Assembly: GCF_024679095.1 (NCBI RefSeq)
Contig: NC_066512.1
Location: 10,780,409 to 10,844,408, forward strand
Source: Eriocheir sinensis
Lineage: Eukaryota > Arthropoda > Malacostraca > Decapoda > Varunidae
Length of the DNA stretch: 64,000 nt
Reading direction: 5' to 3'
The notes under the pieces were generated by a model. The model was not told the DNA's origin, ran no database searches, and saw only the letters and a program-made list of their open reading frames with translations. Below, piece after piece: positions 29,418 through 44,182 of this stretch. The translations under genes and the position numbers were made by a program. Every line of letters starts with the position of its first letter. Positions within the stretch are counted from its first letter, which is position 1.

Positions 29418-29601
29418 TTGCCAGATTGTCATAATCAGCCGCTTATATTTCCCGACTTCCTGCCCCAAAACTGTCTTCTGAGCTCCAAAAACGAAACTAA
29501 TTTATGGTTATCGTTAAAAGAGTAAGATCCTGATGTTTCTTGGCAATAGTTAGGCGTCAGAAACCGTTAAATATTATGCTCTGAGTACGACAATCTGGCA
29601 A
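29418..29601. mobile_element. Candidate MITE with inverted ends
   Basis: A perfect 13-bp inverted repeat (TTGCCAGATTGTC and its complement) forms the ends. With mismatches the similarity extends to about 34 bp (26 of 34), through TCAG and TATATTT. Length is 184 bp with no coding capacity. No target duplication could be identified, so the superfamily is open. Confidence 0.5.
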
Positions 29602-30054
29602 CGGTGCTATACATATTTTCATATTATTGTTCTGTTGTTTGTTGAATGCTGTGTTCAAGAAAAAGAATACTCTTAATTTTGGTTAGTTTTTGGTTATTAG
29701 GATTCTTTACGAAATACAAGTATAACATTATCTTTTACTTTGGAAACGTCCTTAATCCTGGATCGGCTATGGTATTGTTAGGTGTGCCTATTAGGCTACC
29801 ACATGGGAAACTGAAGATGGGGATGAGGCAGATGAAAAGTAGACAGAGGAGAGAGAGAAGGAGAAGGAGGAGGAAAAGGAGGAGGAAAGGGAGAAGAAGA
29901 CTGATAAAAGTAAGAACAAGAGGAAGATGAAAAGACGATTTAACATCACTGGGTTGGAAATCTTGCAAGGAAAGGGAATAAGAAAGAGAAAAAAGAAGTT
30001 GAGTTAGAGAGGATAAAGAGGAGTTAGAAGAATGGGCTGATAGATTTAATTAGC
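29602..30054. other. Spacer with a purine-rich stretch, no gene
   Basis: 29840-30040 is GGA/GAA-rich. Otherwise nothing recognised. Confidence 0.5.
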
Positions 30055-30472
<418 letters not shown>

Positions 30473-30974
30473 GAAGTAGAAGAAGAAAAGAAGAAAAAAG
30501 AAGAAGAAAAGGAAGGAGAGCAAAAGAAAAAAAAAAAAGAGGAGGAACAAGAAAAGGAGAAGAAAAAGGACCAACCTATAAGATGAAGGGTAAAAGAATG
30601 AGGCAGGGAAGTGAAGTGGAAGGCCGTGGAGTGGAATCAGATTAGAAGGGCAGGGAAGGGGAAGCGGAGATGTATTAGGCTTCAATTCAATCACCTCCCA
30701 AGAACCAATAAGCTAATTCCAATCACTAAATGACTCGCAGGAAGCCCCAAAGTCTGTCTCCTAATCGCTTCAACGGCTTGGTATTGATTAGTGTTGAGTG
30801 TGTGAGGGGAGTGTAGAGCGATTGATGATTAGAAAACTAGTGAGGATGCTTATAGGAAGGAGTGTTGGTAGCGAGGGGAAGGGGGATGAGCTTCACTATT
30901 TTGGCAGGTGTGTGTGTGGGTGGGTGTGGGTGTAGTAGCGCTGTTTGATATGCTATTGACAGAAGTTGTGCTGA

Positions 30975-31205
30975 TGGCTATTAACCCGTCTGCTGCGATT
31001 GGCACGGATTTGACTCTTACTGCTAGCCTGGTCACACATAGTCCCAGGTCTTTCTCTGCCTCTGTGGTGAATAGTGGAGTGTTTCCCATGTGGTATTGGT
31101 GTGCAGGACTTTACATTTTTCTTCATTGAATTGTAGCAGCCACTTTTTGTTCTATTCCTGTAGCTTGGTGAGGTCTTCTTGTAGGAAATCCGCTGTCAAA
31201 GGGTT
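30975..31205 (-). mobile_element. LINE reverse transcriptase fragment
   Basis: Minus-strand frames read ADFLQEDLTKLQE and KWLLQFNEEKCKVLHT, then after a frameshift TTEAEKDLGLCVTR. This corresponds to the stretch just after the catalytic YADD box of CR1/L2-like polymerases. The core itself is missing. It is a different lineage from LINEs A-D by sequence. Confidence 0.75.
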
Positions 31206-31374
31206 AAGACAGTGTGGTGGTGGTGACTGTGTGAGGCGTTGAGTTGTGTTATGACTTCGTTGACTGGTGTATGTTACGGAAGTGTTGTTGGTAGTCTGAT
31301 AGTGTTTAAAAGGCGGTAGTGATGGTGATAATGGTAGGTTGATATTAACATGGGGAGGGTTGCTAAGGGAAAGA

Positions 31375-31545
31375 GTAAAGTAAAATAAAGTAAAGTAAGG
31401 TGATGTAGGGTGAAGTATAGTACAGAAAAGTAAAATAGAGTATAGTAAGGTGAAGTAAAATACAGATAAGTCAAGTAAAGTACAAAAAGTAGGGTGAAAT
31501 AAAATAAAGTAAAGTAAAATAAAGCAAAGTAAAAGAGTTTCTTAA
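31375..31545 (+). repeat. Degenerate (AAAGT)n pentanucleotide array
   Basis: About 34 imperfect 5-bp units, mostly AAAGT, with AAAAT, AGGTG and ATAGT variants. Confidence 0.85.
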
Positions 31546-31685
31546 TATTTAGCAATGTATTTTTGGTGTTTTGTATTGGTATGGATGGGCCTCATTCTCT
31601 CCATATAAGACTAACCCATAATTTTGTTGATGTTAGAGCTGAAAGGCGGATGATGTGTGTTTATATTTTCTTTATCTCAATGTTG

Positions 31686-31688
<3 letters not shown>

Positions 31689-31729
<41 letters not shown>

Positions 31730-31800
31730 TGATGATGATGAGGAGGAGGAGGAGGGGGAGGAGGAGGAGAGGGAGGAAGAGGGGGAGGAGGAGGAAAAGG
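31689..31800 (+). repeat. (GAT)n then (GGA)n array
   Basis: About 17 GAT units change to GGA units at about 31740. The GGA part abuts the 3' end of the next LINE fragment. Confidence 0.95.
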
Positions 31801-31811
31801 AAGAGAAAAAA

Positions 31812-32128
31812 ACATGAAAACATGGATATGAAGAGAACAGAAAGCCTATTGGTTCATTACGAGGTTCCCAATCTGGTAATCCAATCTGCTCGATAGTCAC
31901 TGCGTGCCTGGAAGGGCTTCGGTATTCAGTTAACTCCTGATGCAGCGAAATATCTGTCAATTCGATTTTTAAAGGAGTTGATGGTATTCGCTCTTACTAC
32001 CTCTGAAGGAAGATTGTTCCAATGGCGGATGACTCGGTTTGAAAAGAAACTCCTGCCAATGTCAGTACTACATCGCCTCGCTTGAATTGGTAGACCACTA
32101 TTTCTAGTTCTTAAATTGGTTTGTAGCT
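31812..32128 (-). mobile_element. LINE A family 3' fragment
   Basis: The minus strand matches the end of LINE A, including the 3' UTR core CGTAATGAACCAATAGGC and the coding tail around TTCCAATGGCGG. It ends with a CATGTTTTCATG motif, a shortened CR1-style terminal repeat. GGA-rich DNA flanks both sides (31741-31800 and 32156-32195). Confidence 0.85.
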
Positions 32129-32598
32129 ATAAAAAAAAAAAAATTGCAGTGCTCGACGGAGGAGGTGGAGGACAATGAGGACGAGGAGGAAAGGCAAAAG
32201 CAGGGCTAGGGGCATGGGCAACGTGAGGAGTGAGAGCACAAAGACGAATCGGGGGAGGGAGAGGGGGGAAGTAGTCTAATATTCTTTGTGATGCATAAAG
32301 AAAAAATGTATCAAAAGAATAATTTTGTTGTGAACTCATTCTGAGGGCGAAAGGCTGTGTGTAAGCCGCTATAGTATGAGCGAGAAAAGAAAACAAAGGG
32401 AATAGTGAATGAAATGCCGGCAATGTGGACGGCTGAATTGAGGTATTGGTACGAGCATTTCAACATCGTGTAGAACAGGCTCTTGATACAGTCTGAAATT
32501 ATCTGTAGTGAAATTAATTTGTTGTAAGTATTCGTGCATCACACACGCTGAACGAATAATATAAGTATTGTAAGCTGACTCGTGCACTCATTGCAACA
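32129..32598. other. Spacer, no gene
   Basis: G/A-rich then mixed sequence. No feature recognised. Confidence 0.5.
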
Positions 32599-32667
32599 CA
32601 CACACCCACACCCACACACACCCACACACCCACACACATCCACCCACCCACCCACCCACACACACAT
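32599..32667 (+). repeat. CACACCC / CCCA imperfect repeat
   Basis: AC units interspersed with CCC. A CCCA run at 32641-32658. Confidence 0.85.
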
Positions 32668-33183
32668 ACAATTGGACACAGATCATTTGAAACACGTCTC
32701 CCTTTGGAAACCCAGACCTCAAACACACGATCAAATCCCATCAAGACGAGGAAAATGGCAGAACACATGAGTGCGGAGCTGTGGAATTCAGAACGAAAAG
32801 ATGAGGAATGATTGTAAAAATAAAGAATTGCAAGGGGAAACGACACTAAAGGGGATATGAAAGAATATGTAAGACTCCAAAAAAAGTCACAAGATGAAAG
32901 GAAAGAATCCGAGGGAGAACTTAGAATAAAGAAGGAAGAGGAATACCGAAAAGATAAATTGCAAAGAGAGTGAATTATAAGGAATGAAGGACGAATATGG
33001 AAAGGAGAAGGAAGACAATGAATAAGACATGTTTGAATTTGTTTACCGAAGCGAGAGCGTGACGTTAGGAATTACAAGAGAAGTTTAAAATCAATACAAA
33101 CGGAAATGAGTCTAAAAGCATTGCATAGAAACTGAATGAAAAGAGAAGGCGAGGATAAAGCTGATGAGAAGACGCCCGGCTAG
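32668..33183. other. A/G-rich spacer, no gene
   Basis: No recognised feature. Confidence 0.5.
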
Positions 33184-33421
33184 GAAGAAGAAGAAGAAGA
33201 AGAAGAAGAAGAAGAAGAAGAAGAAGAAGAAGAAGAAGAAGAAGAAGAAGAAGAAGAAGAAGAAGAAGAAGAAGAAGAAGAAGAAGAAGAAGAAGAAGAA
33301 GACGACGAAGAAGAAGAAGATGATGATGATGATGATGATGAAGAAGGAGAAAAAGAAGAAGAAGAAAAGATGAAGAGAAGAAGAAGAAGAAGAAGAAGAA
33401 GAAGAAGAAGAAGAAGAAGAT
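33184..33421 (+). repeat. (AAG)n array with ACG and ATG inserts
   Basis: (AAG)n 33184-33300, two ACG units, AAG, seven ATG units (about 33321-33341), then AAG-rich to 33421. Motif switches resemble those at 30055-30472. Confidence 0.97.
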
Positions 33422-33513
33422 AAAAAGTCAATAATAAGATAATAATAGAAAGAACAAGAACAAGAAGGAAAAGGGGAAGAAAAGAAAAGAAAAAAAATTA
33501 AAACTATTAAAAT

Positions 33514-33516
<3 letters not shown>

Positions 33517-33603
<87 letters not shown>
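33517..33603 (+). repeat. (AC)n microsatellite
   Basis: About 43 AC units. Confidence 0.98.
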
Positions 33604-33606
<3 letters not shown>

Positions 33607-34199
33607 TAAACAAATGACAAACTGCTGGACAACGTGGAAATACAACAAAGCATGGAGAAATAAACGACGCCATTAAAAATAAAATATATATGAAAGAGAA
33701 AACATTACTTGAACGACCCCAGATTTAGAAAACCATTGTGGCCTAATAGCCCTCCTTGACAAACGGGAAAACACTGTAAAAGCCTCTCTTATTTGAAGCA
33801 GGAGTGAAGGGAGACAAAAACAAAACTCCCCGGACGGCAGATGAAAGCATAGATTAAAGCCATATCAAATTAGAATGATAAGAAGGGCGGAATGAGGATA
33901 ACAGGAGAAAAACAGTAAATAGATAATGAAAAGAGTCCTCCTTATATAAAAAGAATAGAGATAAATAACAAAGGTACTGATGAAAAATATGCAAAGGGGG
34001 CCGAAAGGAAAGAAGAAAACAGATAAATCAGATGAGTAAAAAATAATTATAAGACTCTAAGAAAAAAAAACAGCAATACATTCAAGAAATAAGGTTGCTG
34101 GAGGAGGAGGAGGAATAGGAAAAAAAAATGTTGAAGGAGAGAAAATAATAAGGAAGGACGAAGGGCAGGTAGAGAGACAAAAAAAAAAAAAAGTGGATA
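33604..34199. other. AT/purine-rich spacer, no gene
   Basis: No recognised feature. Confidence 0.5.
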
Positions 34200-35062
34200 A
34201 AGAAAGGTAGCCATAAACTGAGAAAGAGGAAGTGGAAGAGAGTAAAAACAGAAAGTAGATAAAGAAAGGTAGCCATAAAATGAGAAAGAGGAATTGGAAG
34301 AGAGTAAAAAAAAAAAGTGGATGAAGAAAGATAGCCATAAAAAGAGAAAGAGGAATTAGAAGAGTAAAAACAGAAAGTGGATGAAGAAAGGTAGCCATAA
34401 AAGGAGAAAGAGGAAGTGGAAGAGAGAGTAAAAAAAAAGTGGATAAAGAAAGGTAGCCATAAACTGAGAAAGAGGAAGTGGAAGAGAGTAAAAACAAAAA
34501 GTGGATGAAGAAAGGTAGCCATAAAAAGAGAAAGAGGAAGTGGAAGAGAGTAAAAACAAAAAGTGGATGAAGAAAGGTAGCCATAAAAAGAGAAAGAGGA
34601 AGTGGAAGAGAGTAAAAACAAAAAGTGGATGAAGAAAGGTAGCCATAAAAGGAGAAAGAGGAAGTGGAAGAGAGTAAAAACAAAAAGTGGATGAAGAAAG
34701 GTAGCCATAAAAGGAGAAAGAGGAAGTGGAAGAGAGAGTAAAAACAAAAAGTGGATGAAGAAAGGTAGCCATAAAAGGAGAAAGAGGAAGTGGAAGAGAG
34801 AGTAAAAACAAAAAGTGGATGAAGAAAGGTAGCCATAAAATGAGAAAGAGGAAGTGGAAGAGAGTAAAAACAAAAAGTGGATAAAGAAAGGTAGCCATAA
34901 ACTGAGAAAGAGGAAGTGGAAGAGAGAGTAAAAACAAAAAGTGGATAAAGAAAGGTAGCCATAAACTGAGAAAGAGGAAGTGGAAGAGAGTAAAAACAAA
35001 AAGTGGATGAAGAAAGGTAGCCATAAAAGGAGAAAGAGGAATTGGAAGAGAGAGTAAAGCAA
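34200..35062 (+). repeat. 62-bp minisatellite, about 14 copies
   Basis: Units start GGTAGCCATAAA and contain GAGAAAGAGGAAGTGGAAGA and GTAAAAACA(A/G)AAAGTGGAT(G/A)A. AGCCATA recurs at about 34209, 34272, 34333 and on to 35020. Unit length is mostly 62 bp, with 60- and 64-bp variants caused by a missing or extra GA. Because 62 is not a multiple of three, long minus-strand frames of up to 380 codons exist in all three phases. Confidence 0.96.
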
Positions 35063-36000
35063 GCGAGACAACAAGGCGGATGAGAGTGGAGGCAGCGCGA
35101 CACTTTACACCCGTGCGCCAGGCGGGTAATGGCTGCAGTAAGGCCGGCAGCACCTCCACCACCAGCGCCGGGCCGCATCAGTAGCAGCACCACCAGCATC
35201 CGGCAGAGTCATGTGATCTAGCTTTATGCCTCCCCTGTTCCCTTGCCTCCTCCCTAGTGCAACGTTTTCTATATATTTTTTTTTCTGTATCTTTTTATTA
35301 CCTTCTATTGTTCCTTCTCTAACGTTCGGTCTTTCATTCCGTTAGTTTTTATTTACTAGTTTTTATCCTTCGTAAGCTCACCTTTCATTTTTCTTTCCAC
35401 CAAGTTGTCAATTTTTTTCTCCGTTGTTCTTACATTATATTTTTTTTAACCTTCCTCTCCTTCCTCCTCTTCTTCCTCCTCCTCCTCCTCCTCCTCCTTC
35501 TTCTCCTTCTTCTATTTCTCCTCTTCCTCCTTCTCCGACTTCTCTGAACCGTTTCTTTTTTTCCATATTCTCTCTCTCTCTGACCTATATTTATCTTTTG
35601 GGGGATTTATCATTATCAAACTCATAGGTAATTAATTCGTACTATTTCCTATTCGGCTATATGACTAAAGGTTTTAATTAAACTTTAATGCTCATAATTA
35701 CTCCATTATTTTGATTATCTCGTGACCTTTCCTTTTATCTTCCTCAACCTCCGTTTTGCATTTTTCTTCATTTTAATTCGTTTCAACATTTCACCTTTAA
35801 TTCACCCCTGGAGATCCAATTTCCCTAGATAACTGCCAAATATGTAATCTTTACTATCCCCTTCACCGTTATTCTCAAAGCCTTCTCTTCCTTCCTTCAC
35901 TGTAAGTTTACATTTGTCTGTTCGTTTTCTGTTTTGTTTACTTCTCGTTTATTCTCTTCATGATCAACGATTTCTCTACCTTTTTCTTTTTCTTTTTCTT
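35063..36000. other. Spacer turning pyrimidine-rich, no gene
   Basis: GC-rich to 35210, then T/C-rich with a TCC run at 35456-35520. No gene seen. Confidence 0.5.
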
Positions 36001-36108
36001 CTTCTTCTTCTTCTTCTTCTTCTTCTCTCTCTCTCTATCTATCTATCTATTTATATATCTGTCTATCTATCTATCTGTCTATCTATCTATCTGTCTATCT
36101 ATCTATCT
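36001..36108 (+). repeat. (CTT)n, (CT)n and (CTAT/CTGT)n
   Basis: CTT units 36001-36026, CT 36027-36037, then CTAT and CTGT tetramers to 36108. Confidence 0.95.
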
Positions 36109-36612
36109 AACCAACTTAATTTCATTTCACTAGTTAAGCAAACTTCAAGCCAAGCTATTCCCTCTCCTTGCAAACGCTTTCCTCCTCTTTATGTCCCCAT
36201 CTTAAATTCCCAGTTTTTACCTCATCCCCGACCTCCCTGCCTCTGCCAAAGGAACACCTGCAACATTCACGCAGCTGGACTGACTAATTAGCGTGCTCGG
36301 ACAGATGAAAAAAAGGAAAGGAACCTTTTCACTCCCTTTCGAGGCTTGCAAACACGCCCCAAAAGAGATTCCTGAGCATGCCTTCGCCTGAGTAACTGCA
36401 GGACGTAAAAGGCAAAAAGATAGAGGAGGACAGCGAGGGAGAGCAAAGAGACAGATATGGAAATGAGATGCAGGGAGGTGTAGGAAAGCGATTAGTGTTA
36501 AAAGTGTGGAGGTAGTGTTGTAAAGTGTGTAAAGTGACGGCGGGTCATGAAGACTGTTGAGAGAGAGAGAAAGGGAAAGAGAAAGAAGGATGGGGAAGTT
36601 GTGTAAAGGAGA
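36109..36612. other. Spacer, no gene
   Basis: Nothing recognised. Purine-rich after 36420. Confidence 0.5.
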
Positions 36613-36818
36613 GACGAATAATATAAAGGGCACGAAATTAGAGGAGGAAGGGGAAATATGGAAAAATATGTAAATCGCATGTAAAAGCAGGGAAGGTAAC
36701 GAGAAAACATGGACAGACGAATAATATGAAGGGCACGAAATAAGAGGAGGAAGGGAAAATATGGAGAAATATGTAAATTGCATGTAAAAGCAAGGAAGGT
36801 AACGAGAAAACATGGACA
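36613..36818 (+). repeat. 103-bp tandem duplication
   Basis: Two adjacent copies, 36613-36715 and 36716-36818, both starting GACGAATAATAT and containing AAGGTAACGAGAAAACATGG. A handful of substitutions separate them. Confidence 0.93.
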
Positions 36819-37796
36819 TTATAGGTAAAAAAAATAGCAAACGCGTATGTGGAAAAAGGGAGTGGAGGAAAAAATAAGGACAGGTGAAGGGGAAAAAATA
36901 GGAGAAACAGGTAAGCATGCAAAGGAGGAGGATGAGTGTAATATGTGAGTATAAATGAACCTAACAAGGCTTGGAAACTGAGGAAAAAGGAGGAAAGATA
37001 TGAGAAAAGGATAAGAGAAAAGTGAGGAAGAAGACAAAGATAACAAAACAAATATTCAAATACTGAGAGGTGGGAAGTAAAAAAAAAAAAAAATTGGAGA
37101 GGTGAAATGTGTATGTAATGGAAAGGTGTGTAACAAGACAGCGTGAAAACTGAGGGTAAACAAAATAACAAAGGCGTTAGGGGAAGAAGAAAAAATGTGT
37201 TTGGGGAAAGTTGAGACAAGCGGAGAGGGAGAGAAGCAAAAGATGAGAGGGAAGTAATGTGAGAGGCAGGGAGGGAGGAAAGTGGAGGAGTATAAAGGAG
37301 GGGGGAGCACTTTTTAAGGAATTACTTCACCATAAAAGGGATTCACATGGCCCTTGAAATTAAGGGAAGAAAACAGAAGTTACTGCAAGAGGGCTAAAGC
37401 GTGAAGGCGGAAAATTGAAGTCATAATAAGGGTTCAGAGAGGAGCAAGACACGCAAGGGATGCTATAAGAAAATATACCTTAATAACGAGATGATCCAGA
37501 AAAAGGGAAAATAAATGAATGAAGTGAGGATAATTAAACAATGAGTCACCAGAACTTAGATATAAAATAAACAGGATGTAACGAAGCATTTATAAAGATT
37601 GTAAAAAAAAATACATGCGAGTGGAGAAAAGTAGTGAGGAAAACGACTTAAAAATATACAAGGAAGTGAAAGGAGTAATTACCTGAAACAAATAAATGCT
37701 TCGGGGAAAACATTATTTATGCAGATTTATATGAAAAAAAATGACCGACACGTTAGAAGCCATGAAGAAATTTTAAACTATTGATTCAAAATAAAT

Positions 37797-37798
<2 letters not shown>
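36819..37798. other. A/G-rich spacer, no gene
   Basis: Minus-strand frames here are Phe/Leu/Ser/Pro shadows. No motif seen. Confidence 0.55.

Positions 37799-37859
<61 letters not shown>
37799..37859 (+). repeat. (AC)n microsatellite
   Basis: About 30 AC units. Confidence 0.97.
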
Positions 37860-37860
<1 letters not shown>

Positions 37861-38088
37861 TATTCTGGAAACAAAAAGAACCGAACCAGGATGACGCGAG
37901 GACTTGAAAGATATTGGATGAGAGCAGAATACGGACGAGGCAGCAGAAACCAAACAGCAGGCGGGCGGCAGGAGGCGCGGGGGAGGAAGAACGAGAAGAC
38001 AGAGCCGCAGGGAAAAGAAAAGCGGAGGAAGAAGATTGAAAAGGCAGAATCCCTGAGGCCCACAATAATTCCTTGGGCGGCAAAGAAG

Positions 38089-38200
<112 letters not shown>

Positions 38201-38516
38201 TATGCCTTAGGAGCTGAAAGAGTAGGGGAAAGAAAAGAAAGAGGAGCATGAAAAGGAAAATCAGCAACATAGAAACGCCATCAGTAAAAACTCAATGGCC
38301 CCCCCCTCCCCCCTGCCATCCCCCCCCAAAAAAAAACATGAGATGAAAATATGACGAATAAAGAACAAAAAATAATAACAATATTTTGACCCACCTGGAG
38401 CAGATAACGATATATGATGAAAGGCTAAGAAACAGATACAGACTGATGGATCGAGTACAGGATGGAAAACGGATAAAGAAAGGAGGGAGGAAGGAAACAA
38501 GATAGGAGCGAAATAG

Positions 38517-38524
38517 TGTGTGTG

Positions 38525-38579
<55 letters not shown>
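38517..38579 (+). repeat. (TG)n microsatellite
   Basis: About 31 TG units with one CG interruption. Confidence 0.97.
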
Positions 38580-38580
<1 letters not shown>

Positions 38581-38786
38581 AGAAGGAAGAAGAGAAGGTG
38601 CGAGCGAGAGAAGGGTGATGGAGGTTGGCAGGCTGAGGGAAAGACGAGGAGTGGTGAGGCACAGGACGGAGCGGAGCGTTGCCAAGTAGAGGAAAGGGAC
38701 GCGAACAGGACAAATGAAGACAAGTGAGTATGTGCCTGACGGGAATAAGAGACGGGCAGTAGCACATAGAGTAAAGGAATATAAAG

Positions 38787-39763
<977 letters not shown>

Positions 39764-39939
39764 TCAAAATCTTCTTCTGAAAGTCTTATTAAATTCACTC
39801 TTCGAACTATCCTGCGGCTCTTTTTTTCTTTTTTTTAAGGCCGCTCCTTCCCTTTCAAGAGCCAGTAGGAACATCAAAGACTTCTTGAAGCAAGGAACTC
39901 CAAACCCCGGAGGGTTCAACGATACTTATCCCCGCAGGG

Positions 39940-40211
39940 CAGCGGTCCCCAGCCCTTCCTCTGCCCCGCACGCCTGGGAAATGTTTGATTAGTGTCCGCA
40001 CGCCCGACAATACTGTGGGAGGCAATTTGAACTTGAGAATAAAATTTTAACCTGAGTACATACTCGTTTAATACGAATATATAGTGAACCATTAGATTCT
40101 AGTTAGACAAAAGTGGACAGTAAACTCAATCTCCACAAGTCACTTTGTTGCAATCCTCGTAATTCCATCTCGCGTCCCCTGGGGTGTGGTCTCCCCACTC
40201 GGAAATCCCTG
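39940..40211. mobile_element. Candidate hAT-type MITE with 8-bp target duplication
   Basis: The left end is CAGCGGTCCCCAGCC. The right end read inverted is CAGGGATTTCCGAG, so both begin CAG(C/G)G(G/A)T, as hAT ends do. The flanking octamers CCGCAGGG (39932-39939) and CCGTAGAG (40212-40219) match at 6 of 8 positions, consistent with an aged 8-bp duplication. Length is 272 bp with no coding sequence. hAT 8-bp duplications and CAG-type ends are established; the assignment here is inference. Confidence 0.55.
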
Positions 40212-40313
40212 CCGTAGAGTCCTCTTGTGCGGCAACGCTTTAAAGCCACCTCGCCAACCGTCTTGTCTTGTCAGGCTCAATTTTTTATCCATTTTTGCTC
40301 TTATTTTTTTTAT

Positions 40314-40430
40314 TCCTCCTCCTCCTCCTCTTCCTCCTCCACCTCTCCTCCTCCTCCTCCTCTTCTTCCTCCTCCTCCTCCTACTACTCCTCCTTTTCTT
40401 CTTCTTTTCCTCCTCCTCCTCCTCCTCCTC

Positions 40431-40483
<53 letters not shown>

Positions 40484-40528
40484 TTTTCTTTTCCTCCTCC
40501 TCCTCCTCCTCCTCCTCCTCTTCTTCTT
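40314..40528 (+). repeat. (TCC)n-(CTA)n-(TCC)n triplet array
   Basis: TCC-rich to about 40430, perfect CTA from about 40431 to 40479, TTC, then TCC and TTC to 40528. Confidence 0.96.
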
Positions 40529-41024
40529 TAGTCACATTCTTCACCTAACTTTGCATTGCCACGGTAATTTACCGTGAATTGCTAAGGGCTATAATTTTGA
40601 ATTCAGATGATTACAACGCAAAGTTCACGTATAAATTTTAAACACATCTTCTAAGTGCCTGCAAGCTCAACTCCGGCAGTGAATAGATACTTAGTCTTAA
40701 AGAAGCGCTCAGCGTCTTTTTCAGGATGCTTCTGCTTCTGCTGTAACGATCCTCAGATAAAGGCACAGCGAGAGAAAGAGACAGACAGGCATACAGACAC
40801 TGAACCTTCCCACAACCCCCAACCCCCCACACACCACACAACGTAGCCTGTAAGCTCAGAATACGTAGGTATTGTTAGTGGCTATTGTAAGACTCCCAAA
40901 CTGTGATGGTTAAAGCCTGCGCCTTCATCAGGTGTGGCGTGGGCCTGCTTGCCTGCATCTCGCCTTCTTTAAACTATTGATTCCACGCAGGCACCACCAG
41001 TCAAAAAGGTGTGCGATGTATACC

Positions 41025-41026
<2 letters not shown>
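40529..41026. other. Spacer, no gene
   Basis: Mixed unique sequence. Nothing recognised. Confidence 0.5.

Positions 41027-41093
<67 letters not shown>
41027..41093 (+). repeat. (GT)n microsatellite
   Basis: About 33 GT units. Confidence 0.97.
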
Positions 41094-41837
41094 CTGTGAC
41101 AGGTGGGCGGAAAACAGGTGAGAAGATAATGGAAGTGTGAATGAAGGGCGGGGTCGCGACCACACCCACCCGCCACAACGCTACCACACTTCGCCTACAA
41201 TCTACCCTCTACCTACCCAACTCATCAACTGGTCTGCCACAATCTTCCCATATATCATCCTCTACCTCCTTCCATTCTTCCGAGCACAACCTACTGACCA
41301 TCCATCGGTCCCTTTCATCCTTCAACCCATCCATCAACCACCAACCTTCCAACATACTGAACATCAACCCACCTATTTCATCCTTCACTCTCTTTAACCC
41401 ACAACCTTCCACCTACAGTAGCTTCCACTACACACTTAGTACTATTCACCACTAACTACCCACCAAGCATCCATCCATCCACTCACTCCTTTAACTCCCA
41501 CCCCCAACCCCCCGTGCGCCCCAGTCCTACATCACTCAGTCCTGCCAGCGTGGGGAATGATTCTGATTCTGCCGCGTGATAAAAGGCTCTTTTTCGATTC
41601 CATTTTCTGTTTCCATTTGCACTAAAGCTATCACAGTACTCCCTTGCCTGTCGACAATCCATTCATTCTTACCGATCCTCCTCTTTTTTCCTCCTCCTCC
41701 TCCTCCTCCTCTTCCTCCTCCTCCTCCTCCTCCTCCTTGATACCTCAAATTAGTTGTGCAATGAGCCTACAAATGGCGTTTTTGGCACCTCACAAAAAAT
41801 ATATGGCCTTCCAGGGGTGTTCACCTTTCTCCCTTTA
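41094..41837. other. C/T-rich spacer with (TCC)n, no gene
   Basis: A CCAT/CAACC-rich degenerate stretch (41150-41490) and a TCC array at 41690-41737. No gene seen. Confidence 0.55.
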
Positions 41838-42390
41838 ATAAGAACATAGGACAGTAAAGAGTCTCAAAGATGCCGGTAGGCCTATTCAAGGCAGCTCCTG
41901 TAAACCTACCTCCACCTATCCTCACTTTCCATAAACTTATATAACCTTTTCTTGGAGATATATATCGGACTGGCACTCGCAACATGACTTTCAACTCTGC
42001 TCTACTAATTCACCATTTTTAAACTTCTATTAAGTCACCCTTCGCCTTTTTAGAGAATGCATAATTAATGTGTGTCTAGCCATATATGGCAAGCTTTTTA
42101 TCCCTTGTATAAATTTTGTCATCCTCCTCTCCACAGTTTCTAACATCTTGATATCCACCCTAGAGTAAGATGACCGGAACTGAACCTGCTAATCAAGATG
42201 AGGTCATGTTAATGTTATATATTACTCGACGATGGCTTCAGCGATTCTATTGCTTACACTTCTTGAAATGAAGCCGAGTACCCTGTTTGTACGATTTTTA
42301 GCCTCAATGCATTAATTTCTTGGATGGAGACCAGAACTCACTAAAACTCCTATACCCCTCTCACATATCTGCTTAGGGGTGTGTCATGTA
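41838..42390 (-). mobile_element. LINE C family 3' fragment
   Basis: Plus-strand landmarks shared with 25397-26100 include TAAGAACATA at the 3' end, GCCGGTAGGCCT, CACCCTTCGCCTTT, AGAGAATGCA, TCATCCTCCTC, TCTAACATCTTGATATCCA, AATCAAGATGAGGTC and GGAGACCAGAACTCACTAAA. It covers the end of the polymerase and the 3' UTR, with indels. One or two terminal octamers remain. Confidence 0.85.
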
Positions 42391-43901
<1,511 letters not shown>

Positions 43902-44019
43902 GGCGCAATCCGATAGATTCCAGACGTCCAGTCATCCCTTCTCGCGAGTCTCTGATACAAGTTTAATTTCATTCCATACCTTCAACCTTTCTTTTTCCTC
44001 TACCTGTATGACAGACGAA

Positions 44020-44021
<2 letters not shown>

Positions 44022-44062
<41 letters not shown>

Positions 44063-44101
44063 ATTCAAAATTCTCCCACCTTTCATCCCTCTCATAGCAA
44101 G

Positions 44102-44179
<78 letters not shown>
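44022..44179 (+). repeat. (TC)n and (AC)n pair
   Basis: TC 44022-44058 and AC 44102-44179, followed by (CAAA)n to about 44193. Confidence 0.96.

Positions 44180-44182
<3 letters not shown>

Noticed and set aside
34200..35062. Regular repeats resembling a CRISPR array
   Set aside because: Units are continuous with no unique spacers, and the window is eukaryotic.
34057..35199. 380-codon minus-strand frame with a repeated Phe/Tyr/Leu motif
   Set aside because: It is produced by the 62-bp minisatellite. All three phases are long, codon phase rotates from unit to unit, and there is no start context, signal or family motif.
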